Below, one piece after another: positions 1 through 10,027 of a stretch of DNA of 64,000 bases; within the stretch, counting starts at the first letter, position 1; the number at the start of each line of letters is the position of its first letter. Origin of the DNA: Geosiphon pyriformis (Eukaryota; Glomeromycota; Glomeromycetes; Archaeosporales; Geosiphonaceae); contig JAAOMT010000034.1 of NCBI GenBank assembly GCA_016748015.1, positions 34,838-98,837 of the forward strand. The letters run 5' to 3'. The translations under genes and the position numbers were made by a program. The notes beneath the pieces were generated by a model. The model ran no database searches. It was not told the origin of the DNA and saw only the letters and a list, made by a program, of their open reading frames with translations.

Positions 1-1640
1 TTAACAGATTATTATTGATTTTAAAAGCAAAACAACTTATTAAGTTATTTGATCTTAAAAATTGGACTGATTAAATAGAAATTGAATTAATTTCTGCTTT
101 TTTGTTTTTTGATACTGTTTTTAATAGTATTTGAAAAACAATTTTTAGTTGTCAAAAGTTTTCTAAGTAGATAGTCTTTATTTTAGTGTTTAATACTACT
201 TTTAAAATCAAATTGGTCTTAGTTAATTTTTTGTTTTATTTGTTGTCTGGCTTTGTTAAACTTAAATTTGTTTTTAAAAACAATATTAAGTTGTTTTATA
301 TAAATTTTGCTTCTGAAACTTCTTTAGTTACTGTTATTAAATTTTTTATTAATGGTTCTTACTTTTTAATTACACTTAAAATTATAAAATTTTCTGTAAT
401 AGCTTTTGATTTTTATTCATTTTTGTTGTACTTTGCAATATTTTTTTGACATATTTTTTAATAATATTAAGAATGTTTTTGGTATTTTTGGTGTTGTTAC
501 TTTTGTTAAGTTAAAGTTTACTAATTTGTAATAATATATTATTGTTAATTTTAAGAATTTTTTTCTGTTGTTGTTGCTTTTAATAATTAATCTGTACCAA
601 TAAAAAAAATAGTGTTCTAACTTTTTTTTTAATTAAAAAGAGATTATTATCTTAAAAAAAATTTTTAAAACCAAATTGGTTAATTTTTTTTTGGTTATAC
701 TACTTTTGAAATTAATAATATGATTTTTTAGATTAATAGTTGTATCTGCTTTATTTTTTATTTTTTTAATTTATATTATTATTAATATTTTGTTGTTGTT
801 ATTTTTGAGTTTTATAAAAAACTTCTAGATATTATTATTGTTATAAATAATAAAATTTAAATTACTTGTTTGTTAACTATAAGATATTTTTATCTATTTT
901 TTCTAAGTTGTCTTATAAGTTTGTTGTCAAATTTAGATTTTTTGTATTATTTGTTATTAATAATAAGTTTTATACTATGGCTTTTGTCTTTTTGATTTTT
1001 TTTGCTGTTTTTTTAACTACTTTTATTTTTAATCCTGTTATTAAATCTAAATTGAATTTTTTGGAATCTTAAATTTCGAATTTGGCTGTTTTGGTAAAAT
1101 TTATTGGTTTTTTAGTTGTTTTAATTATTTTTTTTATATTTAAAGATATGTGTAAAAATCAAAAAATTGAGAAAAATTTGCTTATTATACTTAATATTTT
1201 TTAGAACTTTATTTTTTTTAGCTAATTTATTTAAAAACTTTGTTAGTCTTAAAACTAAGATTAATTTTAATAATTTAAATAATAATAATATAAATACTGT
1301 TAAAATATGTTTTTTGAATAAAAAAACAATTGATTATATAATTATTTTGTAACAAATATGTAATCTTGAAATTAAAAATAGTTTTAAGAAAATTAGATTG
1401 TTTTTAAGTAAATTTATTTTTAATTCTAGGAATTTGAATAATATTATCAAGAAACTTAGTAAACAGAATTTACTTTTGGCTTTTTTTAATTCAGTTTAAT
1501 TAATGCTTTAACTAATTCAAGTAGTTAGTTATGTATAAAAATACATAAGTTATATCTAATTTAAACTACTTAGTTTAACATATTATATTAGATAGTAGTT
1601 GAATATATTTTGCTAAAATATAATAATAATAAAAATAAAA
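1..1640 (+). mobile_element. Decayed LINE relic, 3' part with 3'UTR
   Basis: This stretch is almost pure A/T but is not random. Around 186-530 the plus strand reads as a degraded protein-like text (words such as FVKLKFV and NGSYF, then an FGIFGVVTF-like run after a frame change), and about 870-1130 a second one with a KLNFLE-type helix-like segment. Positions 1490-1640 match the 3'UTR shared by the LINE copies of the window (compare 14715-14850 and the complement of 19046-19182). About 1840-2500 repeats the same order in a more decayed form. I infer a second LINE family, different in ORF1 from the copies at 8 kb and 25 kb. No intact gene is present; the open frames here are short and low-complexity. 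The left end lies outside the window. Confidence 0.5.
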
Positions 1641-1839
1641 TTTTGTTTTTTTCTGTTTTTTTTTGTTTTTTATTAGTCTTATATTATTATAATATTTAAT
1701 TTTATTATGAATAAAAATAAAAAACAATTTTATTCTAAATAATAACAATAAAACATATTGGTTTTTTAATTTAAATTAGTTTTTAATTATATTATTTAAT
1801 ATATTAATTTTTAGTTAATTATTCTTAATTTTAAAAACA

Positions 1840-2990
1840 AAACAAAACATGTTTTTTTATATAATTTTATTTAATCAACTTATTAGATTATTTAATTTCA
1901 AAGATTAAACTAAATAATAAAATTAGTTCATATTAAGATTGTTTTTTAGTTTATATATAGTTTTATTAATATAAAATTGGTTTTTAAAAACAATACTAAG
2001 CTATTTTGTGTAAAATTTGTATTTTAAATCTTTTTAAATATTATTATTAAAATTTAATTTGATAATTTTTTGTTTGGTATTTTAAAAATTGTTAAATCTT
2101 TTGTAATATTTGTTGTTTTTTTTGTTTTTGTTATTATTTTGTATAATGATTTTTTAAAATTATTATAAATAATATTAAATATTTTGGTAAAATTTTTAAT
2201 TTTAAATTAAAGTTTTTTAATTAATAATAATATATTATTGTATATTTTAAAAAATTTAAAACTATTAAAACTATTTTTGCTTATTAATTAATTCTAATAA
2301 TAAAAAATAATATTAAGATTTTTTTCTTAATAATAATAAAATTATTGTTTTTTAATATATTTAAAATTGAATTAAATAATTTTTTTTGATATACAGTTTT
2401 TAAAATTAAGAAATTGGTTTTTTAAATATAAAATTATATTTGTTTTATTTTTTAGTTTTTTGATTTTTTTCAAAAATTAAAATATATAATTATTATATAT
2501 TGATTTTTAAGTTAATTTAAATACTATTATTAATAAAACTAGTATATTAAAAAAAAGTTATATTTAATAAAAAAACATTTAAATATTAAAATTTTAACTA
2601 TTTAATTTTTAATTATAAAGTATTTTTATTTTTATTTTTTTTAAATTTGTAATTAATCTTAAATATTTTGAATTTTGTTTTGTTAATATAAAATTTTATA
2701 TTAAAAATATTATTTTTTTGGTCTTTTTTGCTATTATTGTAATTTTTAATTTTAAGTTAAATTTTTTAAAACTTAAATTAATTAAATTAATTTTATTAAT
2801 TAAATTTATTATTAAACTTATTAATGTTTTGGTTTTTTGGTTATAAAATAATAATTTTTTAAAAAATAAAAGCTTTTAATCAAATTTAATACAAATAAAA
2901 CTACTGTATAATTAACTGATTAATTATAATTATGTATAAGCTAATTGTTTTAAGTAACTTTATTTTTATAATTTTAATATAAGTTTATTT
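1840..2990 (+). mobile_element. Second, more decayed copy of the 1-1.5 kb relic
   Basis: The segment aligns by eye with the first relic: 1850-1930 with 25-90, 1975-2340 with 265-590 and 2390-2480 with about 690-770. The aligned blocks keep the same order and strand. Differences are mostly losses of C and G. A possible weak 3'UTR-like stretch lies near 2890-2960. No open frame of any coding value remains. The right limit is uncertain. Confidence 0.45.
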
Positions 2991-3399
2991 TAATTAAATT
3001 TGAACTTAATTATATATTATAAAAATATTTAAATTTTTATTTATTTATATATACAAAAAAAAGACAAATCTGTTTCTGAAAATAGTTATTATTTTATTAG
3101 AAGTTTTTTTAAGACCATTAATTTTGTTAACTAAGAATTCAAGTTTGTAGATAGTATTGTGGACAAACTTTTTTGCAATTTGGTTAATATATATTGGATT
3201 TTTAATATATAGTACAATTAAATTCAATTTGGTTTTATAAGTTCTGTTTTTGTTATACTTAAGTTGTATTTTATAAAAGTTTTACATTACTAATTGTTTA
3301 TAGCCAAAAAAAAAAATTATATAATCCAAGTTATTCTAGTGTGTTGTGTATTTAATATGGTTTAATAAAAAATTCAAATCATATGTTTTTATGTGTACA

Positions 3400-3975
3400 C
3401 AATAATTATGTTAAGAAAGATTTAATTTTAGATATCATTAAAAAATGGACTGGTTTGCTAAGTGTTTGTGCTACTAACTATGTAATAATTTATTTATTTT
3501 GTAAAGTTGGAGTTTTATAATAAAAAATTGGATAACTAATATAATAAGTTTATTGAGAAATAAATTAGATAATAGATTATTAGTCATTAATTTAGTTTGG
3601 AATTTTGCTAAAAGTTACAAATCTAATATCTGATTATCAACAGCCAAATTGAAAGTGCATTATAAAAAATATGACCTTTTATTATATAATAAATTCATAG
3701 TTACAGTTGTAGTTAGTTTAACTTTTATGTGGTTTTGTAAAATGATTTATAATTTTGGCATCAAATTAGATATCCATATGTGTTTTGGTTTATATTTTTG
3801 TTTAAATAATATATAGTTTGGTTTTTTGTGAAATTTCTCTGTAATAAATAATTTAAGTATATAATATTGTCTTAATTGGTCCAAGTAGTTGTTCATATGT
3901 AAAAAAAACATGAGTCATACTTAATATAAAATCTTATATAATTATATGTTTTTAGATAGTGATTGGACTATATTC
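3400..3975 (+). mobile_element. LINE relic: ORF2 C-terminus and 3'UTR
   Basis: Positions 3790-3975 align base by base with the 3' end of the full-length minus-strand LINE (complement of about 19085-19240): the end of ORF2, the stop region and the 3'UTR block that ends near 3970. Upstream, 3430-3790 reads as a degraded C-terminal protein text. The fragment is a 5'-truncated copy, as is usual for LINEs. It contains several nonsense changes and is certainly inactive. Confidence 0.55.
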
Positions 3976-4249
3976 ATTAATATTAATAAAAAAATACAAA
4001 AAATAACACCATCAAAAAAATTAACTTGGTATTTAAATTTTTATATAATATTAATAAAAAGTATCAACTTTATATTATTATGTATAAAAAATTTGTATTT
4101 AAAAAATAAATTGTAATAATTTTTAATTTAGTTAATTTTTGTTAAAAGTTAATTATTAAATATAAAAAAATTAAAAAATTTAATATTGTATTAAAAATAT
4201 ATTATATATATATTTAAAATTTGTGCAAAATTTAAGTATATTTAAATAT

Positions 4250-4420
4250 TATTTAGTTTTATAAAAAATTATTTATTTTTTTAAAATTTAATTATAGATG
4301 ATTTAGTTATATTAAATATATAATATAATTTTAATTGAGTTAAATAATTGGTTATATATAAAAAACACATAAGTTATATTTATTTTAAAATATATATTTT
4401 ATTATATTATAATAAAAATA
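4250..4420 (+). repeat. LINE 3'UTR-like remnant
   Basis: About 4310-4400 carries the order seen in the other LINE 3'UTRs: an AATTGGTTATATATA-like block, an ACACATAAG block, then T-rich sequence. It is the most decayed member of this set, so the call is tentative. It lies about 400 bases upstream of the riboflavin synthase start. Confidence 0.4.
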
Positions 4421-4797
4421 TTTAAATATTATTATTAATTAAAAAACAATAATAAATATAAATTTTAAATTTTAAATAAACAATTAAATTAAATAATTTA
4501 ATATATAATTTAAAATAAAAAATTGGGGTTGTATTTTTTATTATTAACCAAAAATATAATATTAAAAAATTAATAAAAAACTATTAGGTTTTTTATACAT
4601 TTATAATAAATAAATAATAATTAATATAAATTTATTTTCAATAAAATTTTAAAATAAAACTTTCAATATTACTAAATTTTTTTGTAATTGACTTTAATCA
4701 AAAATGGGTTATAAATTTTAATAATTTTATTTAATCTCTGATTTGACTATTAGTAATGAATTAAAAATTTAACACATTGCAACCAAACCCTTGCATC
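4421..4797. other. AT-rich sequence upstream of riboflavin synthase
   Basis: No coding sequence seen. The last 60 bases before the start codon are less A/T-biased and must hold the promoter and leader of the riboflavin synthase gene, but I cannot point to a definite TATA or factor site because the whole stretch is A/T. Confidence 0.4.
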
Positions 4798-5781
4798 ATG
4801 TTCACCGGCATCGTAGAACACATTGGAACTGTTCTCAATATCGCACAGGTTGACAAAACTACATCTGGGGGAGAAGGCTGGAGTGTTACGGTTGGTGACG
4901 CTGGAACGATTTTGGCTGATTGTAGGCAGGGAGATAGTATTGCTGTTAACGGTTGGTTGGAGGAGGAAATTTATATTGTTTTAGATGCCCTTATATTTTC
5001 AATTTTAAGTTTTAACTTTGCCTATCCATCTTTCAAGGTACTTGTTTAACCGTTACAGAGTTTGATCAAACCTCGTTCAAAGTTGGGCTGGCACCTGAAA
5101 CTTTGCGAAGAACAAATCTAGGTAATTAGTTGTAATATCAAGATATTATATATATGTCCATGATTTTGCCTTTGAATTATTTCTTAGTCATCAGGATTCA
5201 CTGTTTCACTTGGGATCATTTGATTCATAAAAGGTGACCTGAAAATAGGAAGTAATTTGAATTTGGAACGTGCCATATCTGCTGGTGTTAGATTTGGTGG
5301 CCATTTTGTACAGGTAAACCTTTATTTTATTAGCAACTTCCGGTTATTTTCACTTTAATTTTTATGGAATCAACCATATTGTACTTAGGGCCATATAGAC
5401 CTAACTGCAATAATAACCACAAAAACTCCAGAGGGAAATTCCCTTTGGCTCAAACTCACACTTACTGATCCTAGTTACATCCGGTATATAATCCCAAAGG
5501 GTTATATTGCCATTGATGGGATCTCTCTAACCATTTGTGAGGTTAATGATGAGCAAGCATGGTTCACGATAATGTTGGTAGCATACACACAACAACATGT
5601 GACCCTTCCAACCAAAAGTATTGGCGAAAAGGTTAATATTGAAGTGGATATGTTGGGAAAATATGTTGAGAGAATTGTAGCACCCTTGATTAAAGGGGAC
5701 GGCCAAGGTGGGGGTGGTTTTTTAGAGACTTATGTGAAAAGATATCTAGAAGACAAGAAGGTGGTCAATAATTCTGACTGA
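4798..5781 (+). CDS. RIB5: Riboflavin synthase, 4 exons
   Basis: The enzyme (EC 2.5.1.9) dismutates two 6,7-dimethyl-8-ribityllumazine molecules into riboflavin and the ribitylamino-pyrimidine; it is the last step of riboflavin synthesis and acts as a trimer in the cytosol. I read exons 4798-4951, 5038-5121, 5234-5313 and 5389-5781 (stop TGA), giving 236 residues, close to the roughly 238 of the yeast enzyme. The ATG is fixed by the family's N-terminus MFTGIVEHIG. The two lumazine-binding repeats are visible: repeat 1 with AVNGTCLTV across intron 1, repeat 2 starting near GDLKIGSNLNLERA, with GGHFVQGHIDLTA and IAIDGISLTI. Introns are 86, 112 and 75 bases, all GT-AG; donor 1 (GTTGGT) is weak, and acceptors 1 and 2 are AAG. 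Codon use is ordinary and there are no disruptions, unlike everything around it. It converges on the uL13 gene. Confidence 0.93.
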
Positions 5782-6344
5782 GAATTTTTGTTGTTTCATT
5801 ATTTTTGGATTAGATTATGTATGGTGTATTTTTGAGACTAATTTGATCATTATAGTAATTAAACCTTTAACATATAAAGAGAATAATTAATATTATTTCA
5901 GAACCCAAGAGGTTTTTATAGTAACGGTAAAAAATTTCTCTCTTGATCCTTCACTGGATTAAACCCTAAGTTGCCAAATAGAAATATATAGATAGCAAAA
6001 AGTCCAATCTTTTCTTGGTAAATTTGACTAGATTCAAATTGAAAAGTTCATAATTATCATGAGATAATAATTTCATTCCTAGAGTTCGTAAAGGGAAATT
6101 GTTATTATTTGCGATTTCAGCCACCATTCCCAAGCGATTTGATCGACAATTCCAATTCTTGAATGAAAAAAATAAAGTTTATCCCGATAATTCATATTTG
6201 GGACTTCATTTTTGCAAATATTTTAAGGAGTAATTTACTGATATATTATTTAAGGGTTGATTGAGCAATGGCCATAAGGCCAATAAATGCTAGCGTTCTG
6301 ATCAAACATCAATAATCTAACTGGCCAAACTCTTATTCTAATAC
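5782..6344. other. Convergent intergenic region RIB5 / uL13
   Basis: This stretch holds the 3'UTRs and polyadenylation signals of the two converging host genes. It contains A/T-rich runs that could act as poly(A) signals for either strand. I see no ORF, RNA gene or repeat. Confidence 0.6.
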
Positions 6345-7264
6345 TTAATGACCATACGTGGCTAACTTTTCATTAATCTGTTTCAATTCGGTATCTCCTT
6401 CCTTCTTAATCACCTTAGCCTTCACAGAAATGGCACGTTTTTTAGTCAAATAATACTTTTTACTATGAACCTTTCGCTTCTCTTCCAATTTCTTCACAAC
6501 TTCTTCGTATTTCCAGCCCACTTCGCTTGACAGACGAGCGATTGTAGTATATCTGCGCCCTGGCTTTAATCTTAGCACACGTAATGCAGCCGGAATCACC
6601 ATACGCTTTTGACGTGCGTACTCAGGGGGAATACCCTCAAAAATCTTGACACGCTCGAGAGCTGCTGCTCCTCGTGGTGTCTTATGGGGGATCATTCCGC
6701 GTAGCGATTTGTAAAAAATTCGTGATGGTGCACGGAAGTGGAATGGGCCTCGCGAAGGGTTCACAATCATCCGTTTACGAAGGTATGCATGGTACTTGAC
6801 TGGTGATGGTTTAATAAATGGATTTTGTTAAGAAGAAAATATTAATGTAAAAAATAATTGGTAAATCAATTATTCAATTGATTGGATTTCGAAAATATCA
6901 ACATAAGTTTCACCCTATAGATTTCAGCTCAAAAGATCCAATCAGATATAAACCCAAATAGAATCACTTGAAGATTGCGTTAAGAATCTATTATAGCAAA
7001 GAGTGAAATGTTTTAACAAAAAAAATAGCAGCTTACTCTTATTCCTAAAAAATGAGCCAGAAACGTTAATCTCCTCTGCTCTTACAATGACAATTCTCTG
7101 TCCGGAGAGGATTTGCTTGGCCACGATAGAAGCCAACCGACCCAACAAGTGACCCTTTGCGTCAACAATGACAACCTAAGTATATATATCAAATCTGAAA
7201 ATATTAGTCTTATGGTTTTTTTCAGCGCAGTAATAAAAAAACAGACCTTCTCAAAAGTACCCAT
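6345..7264 (-). CDS. RPL16: Ribosomal protein uL13 (fungal L16/L13A), 3 exons
   Basis: A structural protein of the 60S ribosomal subunit. On the minus strand I read exons 7264-7247, 7175-7037 and 6799-6345 (stop TAA), giving 203 residues, within the usual range of about 199-205. Exon 1 encodes only MGTFEK. Exon 2 starts [16 protein letters not shown] and carries the QILSGQ and [13 protein letters not shown] blocks. Exon 3 continues [18 protein letters not shown] and contains [27 protein letters not shown] and [14 protein letters not shown], all family hallmarks. Introns are 71 and 237 bases with GT-AG ends; the first interrupts after codon 6, typical of fungal ribosomal-protein genes. The last 40 residues are Lys/Glu-rich, as expected. 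The frame is undisrupted. It is convergent with RIB5. Confidence 0.95.
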
Positions 7265-7919
7265 TGTGTAATTGAATACTTTTCTCCAACTCGAAATTCT
7301 CTGAGGAAAAAATTTTATGAGATATTGAAATACCAATTAACCAATCAAAATTAGGCTTGAATACTTCTATATCACGTGATGGTTTTAAGAAGTTGCCAAA
7401 ATATTTCATAATTATAAATTTATTAATAAATATATTATTTTATAATAAAAATTTTTAAACCACTTTTATATTTAAAAAAATCACAGATAATGATTTATTA
7501 TTTTTTTATTATTATTCTGTAATAATTTTATTTTCATAATTAAATATTTAATTATTAAACCAAATTTTAAATTTTGTTTTTAATAAATTATAATTATTAT
7601 AATACTTAATTATTATATAATTGTATTTAAAATTAGATAAACACAAATAATTATAATTATAATTTGAATAAATTCTTTTTTTCTGTATTTTCATAATTAA
7701 AATTAAATAAAAAAAAGCAATTATTATCTTTTTTATAATATTTAATAATATAATTATTTAAAAAGTATTTTTAATTATAAAAATAATTAAATAGTACAAA
7801 TATCAAATTTTTAATTATTAAAAAATACTATTTTTGGTTATAAAAGTTTTTTTATTTAAAAGCTTTTTAAAAAACAGTTTTTATATAATGACTATTATTA
7901 TAAAAAACTTTAAATTTTT
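7265..7919. other. uL13 upstream region and AT-rich gap
   Basis: The first 120 bases (to about 7385) keep mixed composition and should contain the uL13 promoter. From about 7400 the sequence is nearly pure A/T, with no credible ORF. It ends at the target-site duplication of the plus-strand LINE. I recognise nothing else in it. Confidence 0.5.
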
Positions 7920-7929
7920 AATTATAAAT
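7920..7929. repeat. Target-site duplication, left copy (LINE +)
   Basis: AATTATAAAT occurs here and again at 14851-14860, directly after the A-rich tail of the LINE. The A/T context makes a chance match possible, but the position is exactly where a target-site duplication should be, and it agrees in length with the 10 bp found for the other LINE. Confidence 0.6.
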
Positions 7930-8065
7930 ATATTAAAAACTCTTTTCTCTTGTCAATCCCCTGACCACAATAAGAGCATTGATAACTTTGAAGAAATAGC
8001 TTTTCTTTCTTCCTTTTCCCTGGTATCTGTTAACTATTTCTTCTACTATATCTCCATTTGTCATA

Positions 8066-10027
8066 ATGGAACCAGTAAGCTCTTCTGCTGATAATTCAGG
8101 TTTGATTTTGGCTGGCTTGGGGACCCGCCAAAGTGTGAAAAGTAAGCGTGTGGATATGGTCTACTCACATAATGCATTATACAAGAAGCCAAAGAAGCCT
8201 GTTGTTGGTAATGTGATCGATTCATCTGCTGATCTGTTAAGCATGGAAAGTATTGGTGGTGTTGGTGTCAAGCCTGGGGTGTTCTGGGGAAGCAAAGTGG
8301 GCAGTATTGCTAATAGTGTAAGTGACCTCTCAGATATAAAAAACATGGCAAACACAGTGGCCAAGAAAACCAGTTACACAGAATTGGGTAAGGTTGATAA
8401 CATGGATGATACTACACCAAGAAAAACTCACATTCGGACATATATACTGGGCAACCCACTGAAGTGACCTTCTTTCGAAGATATAAGCAATGACAATATT
8501 ATGCTGGAGCTTCCTTTTTATGTGAATATCAGGCCCAATCAATCACCACCACTCGAATTATGTGCTCTGGAAATGCAGTGTTTTAATTTGATGAAATCTT
8601 TTGTGCTTGATATTGAGCTTTTTGCAATGCCTGGCAAATTAGTTAGTGATAAATTAATTTCATTAAAAAAAATTTTTTATCAAGTGAATGGTTTTGGGGG
8701 TGCCTTTACTCCCTTAAAATTCTCTGGGATTATTAAATCATCTTTTACATCAGAATCTAGTTTGAATAAGACTAAAGTGCTGGCAATTAGTAATAATATT
8801 ATTGTTAATGATGATTTTAGAAAGGTAAACAGCTGGTCAAATCAAGAGGTGATCGTTAAGAAGATTCCAGTGAATTTTCTCAGATCAGCAGTGGAATCAG
8901 TTTTTTCCAAATTTGGCAAGATTGTTTCAATCAAAATACAGCTAATTGGACTTTGGCAGAAGGCTCTATTAGAGTTTGAGTCATCTGAGGTTGCCTGTTT
9001 GGTTGCTTTTAAATGGTCAGTGTTCATGGAAAAGGATTCTGTGCATGTGGTTTTGGCAAATGAGAACAAGCAAACGTGAATGTTTAGGGATCAACATTGG
9101 GCTCTGCTTTATACTCTTTCAGTTGGCACTACAGCTTATGATCTTTCTGGTTTAGTGGAGGCTTTTGGTGAGAAAACCTGTTTTATTGGCTGTAATCCTG
9201 CATTTTATGTACAAGATAAGTGTACTGTTATTTGTTTTGAAGATGAAACATCCAAGTTGGCTGTTATTGGTTCTGTTCCAATTTTCAAGGATGTGAGTTT
9301 GTGCTGAGCTAGTCTTTCATTAGTGTGTTGTGCCAAATGTAAATAATTTGGTCATGTTTCTGATGTGTGTTTAGTTAATAGAAATTCTGGAGTTTGTGGA
9401 AAGTGAACAGTAACTGATCAAAATCAGGTTTACTTGGCCAATATTTATAAAAGAAAGCAGGCACCTGTTGTTTATTCAGTTTCTTTTGGTGGCAAGACTT
9501 GGGCTCAAGTTGCAGGTGGTTTCTCTTTTCTTTTGGGTTCTTTATCTACTTTAAGGTACTGGTCCGTCTCCTGGCGCTAAATCTTTTGTTGATGCTTGGT
9601 CCTCCTTTAACGGTGCTGATTCTTATGGTGTTTCTAGTTTGTTTGATTGTCTGGCATCTTTAAAATGATCTTTGGAGCTTTTAGCCAATCAGATTTCTGG
9701 TATTGTGAAAAAGTTAAGCTTTGTGGAGCTGGTGTCTTTGCCACCTGCTTTTCATGAGTCTTTTCTGGCTGTTTCTACACCTTTGGCTCCAGAAGTTAAC
9801 TCAGATATGGTTTTGGATGGTGTGCCTAAGCCTTCTGCTCTCCTCATTTCTGCTGTTGTTAATGATACCTCTGGTTTCAGTTCGAGTAGCTCCAAAATTC
9901 TAACCACCAAGGTGGGTGGATTGGAATTGAAGATGACATCTTTGGAAGCTTCAATTAGTTTAGTGTTAATAGGTTGGATTATTTGTGTTCTGGTTCTGGT
10001 TTCCTATTACCTTCTTCATCCCAATGA
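8066..10027 (+). pseudogene. LINE ORF1 (CCHC zinc-knuckle protein), broken
   Basis: ORF1 proteins of such LINEs bind element RNA and form the RNP with ORF2. The start ATG at 8066 begins MEPVSSSADN. The frame runs in one phase to about 9550 with in-frame stops at 8465 (TGA), 9077 (TGA), 9305 (TGA), 9344 (TAA) and about 9401 (TGA). It then shifts phase near 9550 and back near 9970. An N-terminal low-complexity region is followed by an RRM-like section (about 8860-9070: KIPVNFLRSAVESVF, IKIQLIGLWQKALLEFE), a C-x2-C-x4-H-x4-C knuckle at about 9329-9373 (a stop falls inside it) and a helix-rich C-terminal part. The stops at 9077 and 9305 correspond to Trp in the minus-strand copy. It ends at TGA 10025-10027, overlapping the ORF2 start. 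Confidence 0.85.

Noticed and set aside
3045-3227. Minus-strand ORF of 60 codons
   Set aside because: Low-complexity, no homologue in the window, in a region that reads as LINE relic on the other strand.
7834-8091. Small plus-strand ORF just before LINE ORF1
   Set aside because: It runs from A/T-rich flanking DNA across the target-site duplication into the LINE 5'UTR, so it cannot be an old gene.
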